64,000 nucleotides of DNA from Paraburkholderia humisilvae (GCF_902859855.1 NZ_CADIKH010000009.1:1-64000); one strand, 5' to 3'. Counted from the first letter of the stretch, positions 42,030-51,495 are shown. Notes: generated from the sequence alone by a model not told the origin. A program made the numbers and translations.

Positions 42030-42502
42030 CCGAACTGCTTCTTACCGCGCGCCACGCGATGGGCCGAAAAGTGTCTGGCGAGGCACTGGTGGCCAACGAT
42101 GGCTTTTCGGCGCGTTATGACCTCAACCGTCTGCGCGGCGTCTTCTCGCGGCCGGCTCATAAGCTGGCCGGTCAGTCCTACATTGGCAAGGTCCTCGTTC
42201 TCGATACCGCAAAGGGCGGCGTGGCGAGCGCATGGATGCTCAAGGAGATGCAGTCGCGGGACATGGTGCCGCTAGCACTTGTATTCAATAGCGTTAATCC
42301 GATACTGGCACAAGGCGCGGCGCTCGGCGGAATCAGCATGCTGGCGGGTTTCGATGCAGACGTCACGTCTCTGGTGCCGCATGGCGCATTGGTGGAAGTG
42401 GACCCTGGTGCAAAAACGCTGCGCGTGCTCGAAGGCCGAGCGCACCAGGCGACCGTTGAAGCGGGATCATTGCCGACGGTCCGGTTCGTCGACCCACGTT
42501 GA
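42026..42502 (+). CDS. Aconitase X, swivel (small) subunit
   Basis: The 158-residue protein is the swivelling domain partner: ARHAMGRKVSGEALV, FSARYDLNRLRGVFSRPAHKL and GKVLVLDTAKGGVASAWML. The start overlaps the stop of the large-subunit gene by 4 bp, so the pair is translated together in the usual order for split AcnX. Confidence 0.87.
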   Translation: MTELLLTARHAMGRKVSGEALVANDGFSARYDLNRLRGVFSRPAHKLAGQSYIGKVLVLDTAKGGVASAWMLKEMQSRDMVPLALVFNSVNPILAQGAALGGISMLAGFDADVTSLVPHGALVEVDPGAKTLRVLEGRAHQATVEAGSLPTVRFVDPR

Positions 42503-42568
42503 GCGGGGCGCGTTGCGCCGCTCAACGCGGTATTGAGCCAGCACAACTACGCAAGGGAGCAGAAAAAG

Positions 42569-44146
42569 ATGCAGTGGTTTAAGAACGCTACGGTATTCAC
42601 CCAGCTGCTGCTGGGTTTTTCAGCGGTGATGGTCCTGCTCGTCCTGGTTGGTGCGATAGGACTTGTCGAGGTGAGGACCGAGAATCAGCACGTCGTCAAT
42701 CTGCGCGATGATCAGTTGCCGTCGGTGGAACACGGTCTGCAGATGCTCGCGGGCCTGCGCGCGATCCGTATTGGAGAGTGGGGCGCCGTGGCATCGACGT
42801 CCGCCGAGGGCGACCACAGTTCGGATCAGATCCTCGGTGCCGCTATAACGGATTATGACAAGGTGGCAGGGCAATACGAGCATCTCGCAACGTCGCCGGA
42901 GCAGAAAGCCGCCTTCGAGCGTCTGCACACGATGACGCCGCAGTACTACGATTTTGACCAGAAGGTCCGCGAACTCGCGAAGCAGCGTAAGCAAGCCGAG
43001 GCGATTGAGCTGCTTCACGGCCCGGCGAACGCATTGCGCAAGTCGATGGAAAAGGACGTGCTGGCGTTGGTCGATTCGGACCTTCAGCAGGCGGTGGAAG
43101 AAGGGCAGGCGGCAGAGGCCGCTTTTTCGCGAGCCATCGTCCTGATCATTGGGCTAGCTGCGACTGCCGTGCTGGTTGCATTCGCCCTGGCAATGGGGAT
43201 CGCACGCAGGCTCTCCCGACAACTGGGCGGCGAACCACGTGTCGCCGCGGCGATCGCGGAAACGATTGCGAGCGGCAACGTCGGCATCACGGTGCCGTTG
43301 AGAGCTGGCGACCGATCGAGTCTTATGCATTCGCTTGGCGTGATGAGAGACCAGTTGCAGTCGATCGTACGTGGCATCAAGGACTCGAGCGCCTCCATTT
43401 CGGCTTCTGCCGGCGAAATCGCTCAGGGCAACACCGATCTGTCGCAGCGCACCGAGGAGCAGGCTGCATCGCTCGAAGAAACGGCCTCGAGCATGGAGCA
43501 GCTAACCGCGACCGTGCGGCAGAACGCCGATAACGCGCGTCAGGCAACCACGCTTGCCGGCGCAGCATCGCAGGTCGCGCAGCGCGGCGGCGACGTGATC
43601 GGACGGGTGGTGGACACCATGCACGGGATATCCGACAGTTCGGCGAAAGTCGCGGAAATCATCGGTGTCGTCGAAGGCATCGCGTTCCAGACGAACATTC
43701 TTGCGCTTAATGCGGCGGTGGAAGCGGCTCGCGCCGGCGAACAGGGGCGAGGGTTCGCCGTCGTAGCCGCCGAAGTACGTACGCTCGCGCAGCGAAGCGC
43801 GAACGCCGCGAAGGAGATCAAGGAATTGATCAACGAGTCGCGGGAGCGTGTAGGCGCCGGGACGAATCTCGTCGATGAAGCTGGCGAGACCATCAGGGAG
43901 ATTGTCCAGTCGGTGCGGCGCGTGACGGATATCATGAGCGAGATCTCAGCGGCCTCTGAGGAGCAAAGTGTTGGCATCGAGCAGATCAATCGCGCTGTCG
44001 CTCAAATGGATCAGGTCACGCAGCAAAACGCAGCGCTCGTCGAAGAAGCATCAGCCGCGGCTCACTCAATGTCCCATCAGGCAAGGGAACTGCTCGGAGC
44101 AGTGGACGTGTTCAAGCTCGGCGGCACACCACAGATGGCGTTCTGA
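42569..44146 (+). CDS. Methyl-accepting chemotaxis protein
   Basis: The 525-residue receptor has a membrane helix near the N-terminus and a periplasmic four-helix-bundle sensor (about 30-190). A second helix (about 195-215, [20 protein letters not shown]), a HAMP domain and a long cytoplasmic helical hairpin follow. The hairpin carries the hallmark tip [18 protein letters not shown]. It lacks the C-terminal CheR-binding pentapeptide. I chose the ATG at 42569 (AAGGGAG upstream). Its position directly after the transporter and dehydratase suggests it senses the same substrate class. Confidence 0.92.
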   Translation: MQWFKNATVFTQLLLGFSAVMVLLVLVGAIGLVEVRTENQHVVNLRDDQLPSVEHGLQMLAGLRAIRIGEWGAVASTSAEGDHSSDQILGAAITDYDKVAGQYEHLATSPEQKAAFERLHTMTPQYYDFDQKVRELAKQRKQAEAIELLHGPANALRKSMEKDVLALVDSDLQQAVEEGQAAEAAFSRAIVLIIGLAATAVLVAFALAMGIARRLSRQLGGEPRVAAAIAETIASGNVGITVPLRAGDRSSLMHSLGVMRDQLQSIVRGIKDSSASISASAGEIAQGNTDLSQRTEEQAASLEETASSMEQLTATVRQNADNARQATTLAGAASQVAQRGGDVIGRVVDTMHGISDSSAKVAEIIGVVEGIAFQTNILALNAAVEAARAGEQGRGFAVVAAEVRTLAQRSANAAKEIKELINESRERVGAGTNLVDEAGETIREIVQSVRRVTDIMSEISAASEEQSVGIEQINRAVAQMDQVTQQNAALVEEASAAAHSMSHQARELLGAVDVFKLGGTPQMAF

Positions 44147-44217
44147 GCTTTGTTCTGGCCGATAGCTGGATAGCCAGCACGTCTTGAACATGATCCGGTT
44201 GCGCGCAGAATTGACTC

Positions 44218-45351
44218 ATGCGCGCAACCATCACTCCCTCCGTACCCACCCTCCGGCCGCTTCCCGCAGAAGCCCAGCGTGTCCTATCGCTGCTCGCCAC
44301 TCACACCTATGAACAGGTCGCACTGACGACGGGGTGGTCGCGCGGTCGCATCTATGCGTTGGCGCTTGCCACCGGTACGCGCAAGACCGAAGCACGCATT
44401 CGGGAGCGTGCCGACCAGCGCCGCAAGCGCCAGTGGGAAACGTTCCAGTCGATGATGGATACCACGGTCAGGGCGGACGTGCTCGACTTCCTCGAGGCAA
44501 TCCCGGATGACTCAGTGTCGCTCCACGTCACGAGCACGCCGTACAACATAGGCAAGCAATATGGAGACGGCATTGCGGCCGACCGCATGCGCTATGTCTA
44601 TTTTCACGGCTGGCTAATGCAGGTGGTCAGCGAGATCGGGCGCACGCTCAAGGCGGGCGGCGTCGTATGTCTGAACGTCGGCAAGACCGTTGACTGGCAG
44701 GAACGACTCATGCCAATGGACGTAATGCTCTTCGAAAACCTGCGTGCGGCAGGCCTCACGTTTCAGGACCGAATAGTCTTGACGTCGCAGCACGGGTTGA
44801 CGCCGAAACGAAGACTTGCCGGTCGGCATGAAATGGTACTGGTATTCAGCAAGGGCGAGCCGGCCGTCTTCAATCCGACACCCGCGCGTACACCGCAGAA
44901 AAATCCTGGCAAGCGTGCGTACAAGGGGCCGAACCGCGGCAAGTTGTCGGGCAGTCCCCTGGGCGCGCATCCGACTGACGTCTGGGACGATATCGGTCAA
45001 GTGCGTCACAACCATCCGGAACGGAAACACGGCGACCACCCAGCGCAGTTCCCGGTTGCGCTACCAAGACGCGCGATTCTGCTCTATACAAACCCGGGTG
45101 ACGTCGTCTGTGACACATTCTGCGGCAGCGGATCGAGCGCGGTGGCGGCGGTAGAAACCGGGCGGCATTTCATCGGCGCGGACCTCTTCTACGAGGATCT
45201 GCGTGCGGCGCGCATCGCGGCGGCGCGGCCAGACACGGTATCTCCGTTGCCGGGCGTATGCGACGAAAGTCTCGCGGTCTGGCAGGCCGAGGCGCGTCGC
45301 GTTGAGCACCCAGCCCGGGCAGACAACGCGGATCTGTTCAACGTCGCGTAG
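44218..45351 (+). CDS. Beta-class DNA methyltransferase with variant catalytic motif
   Basis: In this 377-residue protein the catalytic motif IV (S-T-P-Y, about residues 106-109) comes before the SAM-binding motif I (CDTFCGSGSSAV, about 300), the order of beta-class N4-cytosine/N6-adenine enzymes. The usual form is S/T-P-P-Y; here a Thr replaces the first Pro. The N-terminal 70 residues contain a helix-turn-helix-like segment (YEQVALTTGWSRGRIYALAL). A long variable insert with KRAYKGPNRGKLSG may be the target-recognition part. No restriction enzyme gene is adjacent. Confidence 0.82.
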   Translation: MRATITPSVPTLRPLPAEAQRVLSLLATHTYEQVALTTGWSRGRIYALALATGTRKTEARIRERADQRRKRQWETFQSMMDTTVRADVLDFLEAIPDDSVSLHVTSTPYNIGKQYGDGIAADRMRYVYFHGWLMQVVSEIGRTLKAGGVVCLNVGKTVDWQERLMPMDVMLFENLRAAGLTFQDRIVLTSQHGLTPKRRLAGRHEMVLVFSKGEPAVFNPTPARTPQKNPGKRAYKGPNRGKLSGSPLGAHPTDVWDDIGQVRHNHPERKHGDHPAQFPVALPRRAILLYTNPGDVVCDTFCGSGSSAVAAVETGRHFIGADLFYEDLRAARIAAARPDTVSPLPGVCDESLAVWQAEARRVEHPARADNADLFNVA

Positions 45352-45429
45352 CCATAGGGCGGTCAAGAGCCCTCAGCACCAATAGTGACCCGCATCGGAA
45401 GCGATCCACAGACAGGATCTGCATTTCAG

Positions 45430-45460
45430 GCCTGCTGTCTCTTCGGAGCAGCGGGCTTTT
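45430..45460 (+). terminator. Rho-independent terminator
   Basis: GCCTGCTG and CAGCGGGC form the outer stem, CTC/GAG with a TTCG tetraloop the inner one, then TTTTCTTTTT. It closes the methyltransferase unit. Confidence 0.82.
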
Positions 45461-45600
45461 CTTTTTGCTGGCGTGACTCCAGCGCCAAACGCCTTTAGCT
45501 CGCACGAAACATCGCCGGATGGGCTCTCATTCGCCGTTTCTACTTCCAGGAACGCTCCGTAAACTTCGGGCTTGACGTAGGCGAATCAGCGGCAATTCTC

Positions 45601-45642
45601 GCTTCCTGTCGGGAATTATGCGCATCACCGACACGAGTGTCG
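45601..45642. promoter_or_regulatory. Degenerate recurrent palindrome and CGACAC/GTGTCG palindrome
   Basis: GCTTCCTGTCGGGAATT (45601-45617) resembles the recurrent palindrome. CGACACGAGTGTCG (45629-45642) is a perfect 6-bp-arm palindrome just downstream. They lie about 120 bp upstream of the first gene of the tellurite cluster and may regulate it. Confidence 0.45.
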
Positions 45643-45760
45643 ACTTAGCGCCGTGGCGAGCATGTGGCTCGATCTGAGGGCTCTTGAAACAGCGAGACGA
45701 TCCGGTAGGGTTAAGCCAGATAGTTCCTGGCACGAATTAACCCAAGCGAAGACCTAACGG

Positions 45761-46033
45761 ATGAAGGCAGTTATCCACCATTTCTCGAAGCCGTCAACCC
45801 GGACGGCCAAGTACGAAGTTGAGAACCTGAAGATCGAGGTCGATCTCCCGTTTGTCCCGGTGACTGGCATGTCACTACAGGTAACGCCCGCCGGCAGCTT
45901 CCTCGTCGTCGAGCAGGTCATGTGGGCAATCAATGAGCCGGATGTCCTGCAGGTTTTCACCGAGGAACCCCAAGACGATTTCGACGTGCGGCCGTACCGC
46001 GAAATGGTCGAGCAAGGCTGGCGCAAGGGCTGA
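45761..46033 (+). CDS. Hypothetical protein, 90 residues, leading the tellurite cluster
   Basis: It begins MKAVIHHFSKPSTRTAKYEV and looks like a small beta-rich domain (VENLKIEVDLPFVPVTGMSL, GSFLVVEQVMW). It sits 13 bp before the first terC-like gene and is probably in the same operon. No family is recognised. Confidence 0.65.
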   Translation: MKAVIHHFSKPSTRTAKYEVENLKIEVDLPFVPVTGMSLQVTPAGSFLVVEQVMWAINEPDVLQVFTEEPQDDFDVRPYREMVEQGWRKG

Positions 46034-46045
46034 CGGCCGGGATAC

Positions 46046-46789
46046 ATGATGACAAACACAACTGCCTTCCTCGGTTACTTCACGCTGGTCAACTGGGCCG
46101 TGATTGCGCAAATCGCGTTGCTGGACCTCACCCTGAGCGCCAACAATGCGGCCGTTGCGGCACCGTCCTGCGCGGCGCTTCCGTCGCCGCAACGGCGTCA
46201 GGCAATGATGCTCGGCGGCGCGGCTGCCATCGCTCTGCGTGCGGCGCTGCTCGCGATTCTGCGCCACGTGATCGGCCTGCCATACATCCGGGCAATCGGT
46301 GGCGCGTATCTCTGCTTTGCCGGCTATCAGTTGCTGACCCAGACGAGCGCGATGCCAGCAAACGGGACCGGGTTCACGAGCATCGGTTCTGCGATCAGGG
46401 CCATCGCGCTCGGCGATGTGCTGATGAGCATAGACAACGTTCTAGCCATCAGTGCGATCACGCGACAGCTGCCGCACAACGGCATCGCATACGGCGTGGC
46501 CGGAGTCTGCCTGAGCATTCCGGTCGTCATGTTCGGCGCCAGCCTTATGGCCACGGTCATCGAACGGCTACCGGTCGTGATGTGGATCGGCGCCGGCCTC
46601 CTTGGCTGGGTCGGCGTCGACCTTGCCCTATCCGAGCAACACCTCGAATCCTTCCGTTACCTCTCCGACGTCCCGATTGCGGGCAGGGAAGTACCTGTCG
46701 CGCAAATCGTGGGTTTTTGTGCAGTCGTTCTTGTCGCCCGCATCGCAAACCGGAGGGCCGCTCGTTCGCGGGCCCTGAACCTCAACTGA
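46046..46789 (+). CDS. TerC-family membrane protein, first copy, with altered motif
   Basis: The 247-residue integral membrane protein has about seven helices. The second acidic motif GDVLMSIDNVLAIS is intact, but the first reads LTLSANNAAVAAPS. TerC proteins normally have an Asp before the Asn (as in GVDNAVVIAL of the next gene), so a key acidic residue is lost here. TerC proteins are linked to metal-ion homeostasis and tellurite resistance. The protein may be a partner of the intact copy. Confidence 0.82.
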   Translation: MMTNTTAFLGYFTLVNWAVIAQIALLDLTLSANNAAVAAPSCAALPSPQRRQAMMLGGAAAIALRAALLAILRHVIGLPYIRAIGGAYLCFAGYQLLTQTSAMPANGTGFTSIGSAIRAIALGDVLMSIDNVLAISAITRQLPHNGIAYGVAGVCLSIPVVMFGASLMATVIERLPVVMWIGAGLLGWVGVDLALSEQHLESFRYLSDVPIAGREVPVAQIVGFCAVVLVARIANRRAARSRALNLN

Positions 46790-46815
46790 CTTTTCATCCA
46801 ACAAACGGGGCCGCT

Positions 46816-47544
46816 ATGACCTTCCTTTCCGTGATCGACTGGAGCGCGATTCTCAAGATCATCGTGCTCGACATCATGCTCGGCGTCGATAACGCCGTCG
46901 TGATCGCACTGGCATGCGCTGCGTTGCCGGCCGCTCTGCGGCTTCGCGCACTGCTGCTCGGAACGCTCGGCGCGGTCGTGCTACGAGGCGCGCTGCTCGC
47001 TGCCGCGAACTACCTGATGGATATCCCGTATCTCAAGATCGCCGCGGGCGCTTACCTTCTTTACATCGGCTACAAGCTGCTGGTCGCAAGCGACGACGAT
47101 GATCCGAGCGTCAAGCAGCACGAGAAGGTGCTGGCGGCCGTCTGGACGATCGTCGTCGCCGATCTGATGATGAGCCTCGACAACGTGCTCGCCGTGGCCG
47201 CTGCGGCGCACAGCTCGACCGCGCACAGCACTCTGTACGCGGTGGCAGGCGTGTGCGTGAGCATCCCCGTGATTGTCTTCGGCGCGGGCATTCTGACGTC
47301 CCTCATGGACCGCATTCCCGCGATCATCTGGTTCGGAGGCGGGCTGCTCGGATGGGTCGGCGCGGAAATGATCCTTTCCGACGCGCTGCTCTCTGGGGTC
47401 GCTGACCGTGCGTCTCTGCCGCTCGCCGGCTACGCCGTGCCGCTCGCCAATCTCGCCGGTTTCATGCTCGTCGTTTGCGCCGCGTACCTCATGCGCCGCC
47501 GGGCCGGGCACAAGCAACATCAACAGGCCGACGCCACCGTCTAA
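46816..47544 (+). CDS. terC: TerC-family membrane protein, second copy
   Basis: The 242-residue protein has both acidic motifs: LDIMLGVDNAVVIAL in the first helix and ADLMMSLDNVLAVAA in the fourth, which form the presumed metal-binding site in the membrane. The start at 46816 follows a G-rich stretch. It lies between the altered TerC copy and telA, on the same strand with short gaps. Confidence 0.88.
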   Translation: MTFLSVIDWSAILKIIVLDIMLGVDNAVVIALACAALPAALRLRALLLGTLGAVVLRGALLAAANYLMDIPYLKIAAGAYLLYIGYKLLVASDDDDPSVKQHEKVLAAVWTIVVADLMMSLDNVLAVAAAAHSSTAHSTLYAVAGVCVSIPVIVFGAGILTSLMDRIPAIIWFGGGLLGWVGAEMILSDALLSGVADRASLPLAGYAVPLANLAGFMLVVCAAYLMRRRAGHKQHQQADATV

Positions 47545-47553
47545 GGAGCCGCC

Positions 47554-48771
47554 ATGCAACCGACCAGCTTCGGCGTGACATCCTCGCCGTACCTTTCGCT
47601 TTCGCCAACGCTCACGCCCGCCGCAATCGACGTGGTTCAGGGGCTCACGCTGCCCGCGAACTTCCCGGTTCAACTGCAGCCCGAGCAGATCGCGAAGATC
47701 CGGCAGCGCGTCGGGTCATTCGACTTCGCGCAGATCAGGCAGGAGCAGATCGCCACGCTCGGCGCGGAGCCGACGCTCGCGCTGAACCGCATCCTCGACG
47801 CCTACCTCACCCGCATCAACCGCGCCGAAAGCCCGCAGATCTTCAAGCTGATCCCGGCGCTCGATGAGGCCGTCGCGAAGGAGCGGCTGGGCGAGCTCGC
47901 GGACAGCATCCTGAACGCCAAACCGAGCGTCATCGACCGGCTGCGCGGGATGCTTAGCAAGCGCAGCCGCGTTCGCGTCCTGAACCGCGTGTACGAGGAC
48001 CTCAGTCGCGACGCGAAGAAGAAGTCAAAGACGCTCTCGGACGTCGTGGAAGGCATGGAGGGCAAGCTCACGCTGGAACTGAAGAATCTTGGTGCGGAAC
48101 TACTCGAACTCGAGTCGATGAAGAACGAGTACCGGGGCATTTTCGTGGCGTTCGCGGAAGAGACGGTCTTCCTGCAGAACGTATTGAAGAAGGCCAAGGC
48201 CGAGGCGCCGGCGCTGCTCGCGGCCGCCGGCCCGGATCTCGCCCGCCAGCAGGAAATACAGGACAAGCTGCAGTCGCTCGAATCGGTCGCGGTGGCCCGC
48301 GAAACGATGATGACGCGAATGCCGGCCGAGCAGATCGTCATCCGGCAGGTCCAGAACGCGGCCATCTCGACCGTGCAGGAAGTTGTCACGACGATGGGCG
48401 ATCGCTTCGCCAGCATCCGCATGACGCTGATTACGATCAACGGCACGCAGATGATCCAGAACGTGCAACGTCTCGCCGAGTCGGGCGCAAATCTCGACAA
48501 CAACCTCCAGGAGGTGCGTGCCCACCTCATGCAGGGCGTGGTTACCAACGCGGCGCAAGCGCCGGGCAACAACCGCGTCGAGCAGGCCAACAGCCTGAAG
48601 CGCGTTGTCGCCGATACGCAGGCGCTGCAAACGATCGTCGAGAACGCGCGGGTCAGTAACCAGGCGAAGTTCGAAGAAGCCCGCAACACCCTTGCCGGCG
48701 TTCGCCAGGACCTCCTGGCGCTCGGCATGAAAGTCAACCCCGCGGCCCCTCTCGTGCCGCAATCCTACTGA
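47554..48771 (+). CDS. telA: TelA family protein (toxic anion resistance)
   Basis: A 405-residue, almost entirely helical cytoplasmic protein. Landmarks of the TelA family are the central VVEGMEGKLTLELKNLGAEL stretch and the later QVQNAAISTVQEVVTTMGDR with LITINGTQMIQ. It is linked to tellurite and envelope-stress resistance in ter and kla clusters; the mechanism is not established. It is 9 bp after terC and 8 bp before terD. Confidence 0.9.
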   Translation: MQPTSFGVTSSPYLSLSPTLTPAAIDVVQGLTLPANFPVQLQPEQIAKIRQRVGSFDFAQIRQEQIATLGAEPTLALNRILDAYLTRINRAESPQIFKLIPALDEAVAKERLGELADSILNAKPSVIDRLRGMLSKRSRVRVLNRVYEDLSRDAKKKSKTLSDVVEGMEGKLTLELKNLGAELLELESMKNEYRGIFVAFAEETVFLQNVLKKAKAEAPALLAAAGPDLARQQEIQDKLQSLESVAVARETMMTRMPAEQIVIRQVQNAAISTVQEVVTTMGDRFASIRMTLITINGTQMIQNVQRLAESGANLDNNLQEVRAHLMQGVVTNAAQAPGNNRVEQANSLKRVVADTQALQTIVENARVSNQAKFEEARNTLAGVRQDLLALGMKVNPAAPLVPQSY

Positions 48772-48779
48772 GGAGAACC

Positions 48780-49418
48780 ATGAGCTCACTCGTTCTGAAT
48801 CTCACCAAACCCGGCGATGAAGCACCGAAGCTGGCGCTTAATCTCAGCAAGGGCGACCTGTTCAAGGTCCGCCTGTCGTGGGACGGCGATACCGACCTCG
48901 ACCTGCACGCGTTCGTGGCCACGAACACCGGCGGCGGCGCCAAGGTCTCGAGCCTCGACGACATCCTTTCCACGTACAACGTGGTGCGTACCGTTAGCGG
49001 TCAGCAGGTCGGCACGATCGCGCAAGCGGCCGACCGGACGTTCTCGATCCGGGGCGGCGCGCTCGTACATAGCCCGGACGCACGCGACGGCAACGCGGAC
49101 GGCGACGACGAATACATCGTGATCCAGCCCGACCGGCTCGCGCCGCCGGCTGCCGGCCAGCTCGAGATTCCGCTGATCGCGATGATTCACCCGCAATCGT
49201 CGGGCAAGACATTCAAGTCGGTGGCAAACCCGCGCGTCATCGTCGAGGACGGCAACGGCAGGCCGCTGCTCAACGTTTCCCTATCGACCGAGTTCGGCCA
49301 GTTTGTCGGCGTCCACATGGGCTCGATCGTGATCGAGAACGATGGGGCGTCGTCCTTCGAAGGCATCGCCGCCGGTTTCAACGTCGATTTCAACGGCGTG
49401 CTCGAGCACTTCTCCTGA
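48780..49418 (+). CDS. terD: TerD domain protein
   Basis: The 212-residue protein has the TerD fold markers: DLFKVRLSWDGDTDLDLHAF and the calcium-binding loop SPDARDGNADGDDEYI. The C-terminal part contains EFGQFVGVHMGSIVIEND. TerD proteins bind calcium and act with TerC, TerF and associated proteins at the membrane. A short N-terminal stretch (LVLNLTKPGDEAPKLALNLS) is echoed at the N-terminus of the VWA protein at 50486. Confidence 0.9.
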   Translation: MSSLVLNLTKPGDEAPKLALNLSKGDLFKVRLSWDGDTDLDLHAFVATNTGGGAKVSSLDDILSTYNVVRTVSGQQVGTIAQAADRTFSIRGGALVHSPDARDGNADGDDEYIVIQPDRLAPPAAGQLEIPLIAMIHPQSSGKTFKSVANPRVIVEDGNGRPLLNVSLSTEFGQFVGVHMGSIVIENDGASSFEGIAAGFNVDFNGVLEHFS

Positions 49419-49439
49419 TCGGCGCGAGGCACTTCGGTA

Positions 49440-50495
49440 ATGGTGATTCCGGTGACGACGATCGGCGGCGGCAAAGATGACGACGGGTTGCCCAGTGAAG
49501 GGCAGGAAAAGACCTCGCCGTCTTTGACGCCGACGAGGATCAGTCCGACCGCGATGCCGGGCGGACAACCGGCAGCGGCGGCGGGACCCGCCGGGCCGGC
49601 GCAACCGCGCCACGGCCCGATCGCTCCTACAAGGATTGGTGCCGAGGCGTCGCGCCCGGCGCCGGCAGCGGATCCGCAAGCGCCTGCCATTCGCTCTGCG
49701 CCCCGTGTCCCGATCGCGGTGTCGGGCATCGGCGGCGCGTCAGCGAAAGCCGTGCCGCTGGAAACGCTGGCGCGTCGCTTCCCGGATGCCAAACCGGACG
49801 TACTCGCTCGCGCCCGCGCGGCATTGCTTGGCTACGGAAACGCCGCCGCGGGCGAGACGGACTGGCTGACCTTTGGCGTGGCCGAGCAATCGACCGTCAA
49901 CGCCGCTCTGAAGGATCAGGTTGCGCTACTCGAATCCCCAGGGCGGCGCGACGCATCGGCCCACGTCGCCCGCCTGCACGAGATTCTCACCGACGTGCTG
50001 GGCGCGATGGAAGGGGGCTTTTTCCGGAAGTCGGCACACACGGTATGGCAGCAGCACTCGACCGAGATCAGTCACCTCGAAACGCTGCTGAATCGCGCCG
50101 GCGACGAGCTACGACGGATGCTGGACAGCATTGCGGAACTGCACCGGCGCTATGCCACTGCGGTGGAGGAACTGCAGTCCCGCTTCGTCGCGGGACAGTA
50201 CCTGCTCGATGGCATGAGCCGTAACGACTCGGCGCATCTCCTGCAGTCCCGCCTGATGGCGCTCACGGCGTCGCAGACGTTGGCCCAGGAGAACAGGTTG
50301 CACCTCCAGCAGCAGGAAGCAGGGCTGCGCGAGCTCGCTGTCCTGATCCAGGACGGCGTGCTGGTCAAGCTTCCGTCGGTGGTAACGCAAATCGCGGCGC
50401 TGCCCGACAAGCCGACCGACACGGATCGCTACCTCGCGCGTGAAGCACTCAGCAATCTCACTCAACTCTTCGAAAGGAGCCGTACATGGCATTGA
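49440..50495 (+). CDS. Coiled-coil protein of the tellurite cluster
   Basis: The 351-residue protein has a Pro/Ala-rich disordered N-terminal third and a long helical region (about 150-350) with heptad-like Leu spacing (ISHLETLLNRAGDELRRML, RLHLQQQEAGLRELAVLIQ). I do not recognise a named family. Its overlap with the VWA gene (10 bp) and its place after terD suggest a structural partner of TelA or TerF-like proteins. Confidence 0.7.
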   Translation: MVIPVTTIGGGKDDDGLPSEGQEKTSPSLTPTRISPTAMPGGQPAAAAGPAGPAQPRHGPIAPTRIGAEASRPAPAADPQAPAIRSAPRVPIAVSGIGGASAKAVPLETLARRFPDAKPDVLARARAALLGYGNAAAGETDWLTFGVAEQSTVNAALKDQVALLESPGRRDASAHVARLHEILTDVLGAMEGGFFRKSAHTVWQQHSTEISHLETLLNRAGDELRRMLDSIAELHRRYATAVEELQSRFVAGQYLLDGMSRNDSAHLLQSRLMALTASQTLAQENRLHLQQQEAGLRELAVLIQDGVLVKLPSVVTQIAALPDKPTDTDRYLAREALSNLTQLFERSRTWH

Positions 50496-51229
50496 CCCTC
50501 AATCTGGAAAAGGCAACCGCCGCTCTCAAACTCAATCTGCAAAAGGCTGGCATCCACACGCCGCCGGAACTCGAAGTCGGTCTAGGCCTCGACGTGTCCG
50601 GCTCGTTCGAGGACGAGCACGTCGACGGCATCACGAACACGCTCATCACGCGCCTGATACCGTGGGCGCTGGCCTTCGACCCGGACAAAAAAATCGACTG
50701 CTTCACGTTTTCGGACGGCCCGCATCACGTGCACGACGTCGGGCCGATCACCGTTGAGAACCTCGAAGGTTTCGTCAAGAAGCACGTGATCGGCCGCGTC
50801 GACGGCTGGAAAGGCGGCACCGACTACTCCTACGTAGTCGAGAGCTATCTCGCCCACTTCGGCTGGGCTCAGGTCGTCGAAAAAGCTGGTTTCCTCGGCA
50901 AGCTGTTTGGACAGAAGGATCGCGTCATCGCGAGCGGCGAGAAGCGCAAGAGCCTCGTCATGGTCATCACGGACGGCGAGAACACCGACCAGCAGCGCAC
51001 GATCGAGGTGCTCCGCGCATCCGAGCAGAGGAAGGACGAGGTGTACTTCATCTTCCTCGGCGTGTCGAACCAGGGGTCGCAATTCCCCTTCATCGAACGG
51101 CTGGGCGACATGTTCGGCAACGTCGGCTTCTACGGTATCTCGAACCTGCGCAGCTTCGTCCAGTTGACCGATGATCAGTTTAATGAGGCGCTGATCACCG
51201 ACGAGCTGATCGACTGGCTGAAATCGTAA
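50486..51229 (+). CDS. VWA domain protein, TerF-like
   Basis: The 247-residue protein has a von Willebrand factor A fold with the metal-ion adhesion site DVSGS (about 36-40), a conserved Thr in the GGTDYS loop and the Asp in VMVITDGEN. The first 25 residues repeat the LNLxK motif found in TerD (LTLNLEKATAALKLNLQKAG). TerF-type proteins complete stress-response ter operons with TerC, TerD and TelA. It overlaps the previous gene. Confidence 0.85.
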   Translation: MALTLNLEKATAALKLNLQKAGIHTPPELEVGLGLDVSGSFEDEHVDGITNTLITRLIPWALAFDPDKKIDCFTFSDGPHHVHDVGPITVENLEGFVKKHVIGRVDGWKGGTDYSYVVESYLAHFGWAQVVEKAGFLGKLFGQKDRVIASGEKRKSLVMVITDGENTDQQRTIEVLRASEQRKDEVYFIFLGVSNQGSQFPFIERLGDMFGNVGFYGISNLRSFVQLTDDQFNEALITDELIDWLKS

Positions 51230-51239
51230 GCGCGGCGGG

Positions 51240-51266
51240 CCGGTGTCGAGGCGATTTCGACGCCGG
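51240..51266 (+). terminator. Hairpin after the tellurite cluster
   Basis: CCGG-T-GTCGA and TCGAC-G-CCGG form a stem of about 9 bp starting 11 bp after the stop. There is no T tract. About 230 bp without a gene follow. Confidence 0.5.
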
Positions 51267-51495
51267 CGGCTTGGCCGATCACGCACCAGCGGATCGTGGC
51301 GCGGGCGACTGTCTCGATACGCAATGAGCGGCGGCTTGAGCCACGTGGCCGGATCGGACCGCGACCGGCTGAAGTCGTGTCAGGAACATCGAATTGCACA
51401 ACAGGTGAAACGTGCCCGCATGAGCGCTCATTCGTAATTGCTGTCCGGCCCCGCTCTCAATACCCTTCATCTGGTGCGTAACGCGAGGATGCAGG

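Noticed and set aside
45541..45560. ACTTCCAGGAAC as a further regulon palindrome
   Set aside because: The central spacing is shorter than in all other copies, so it does not fit the 17-bp form.
47802..48737. 311-residue minus-strand frame opposite telA
   Set aside because: Ser/Arg-rich antisense frame of a recognised family.
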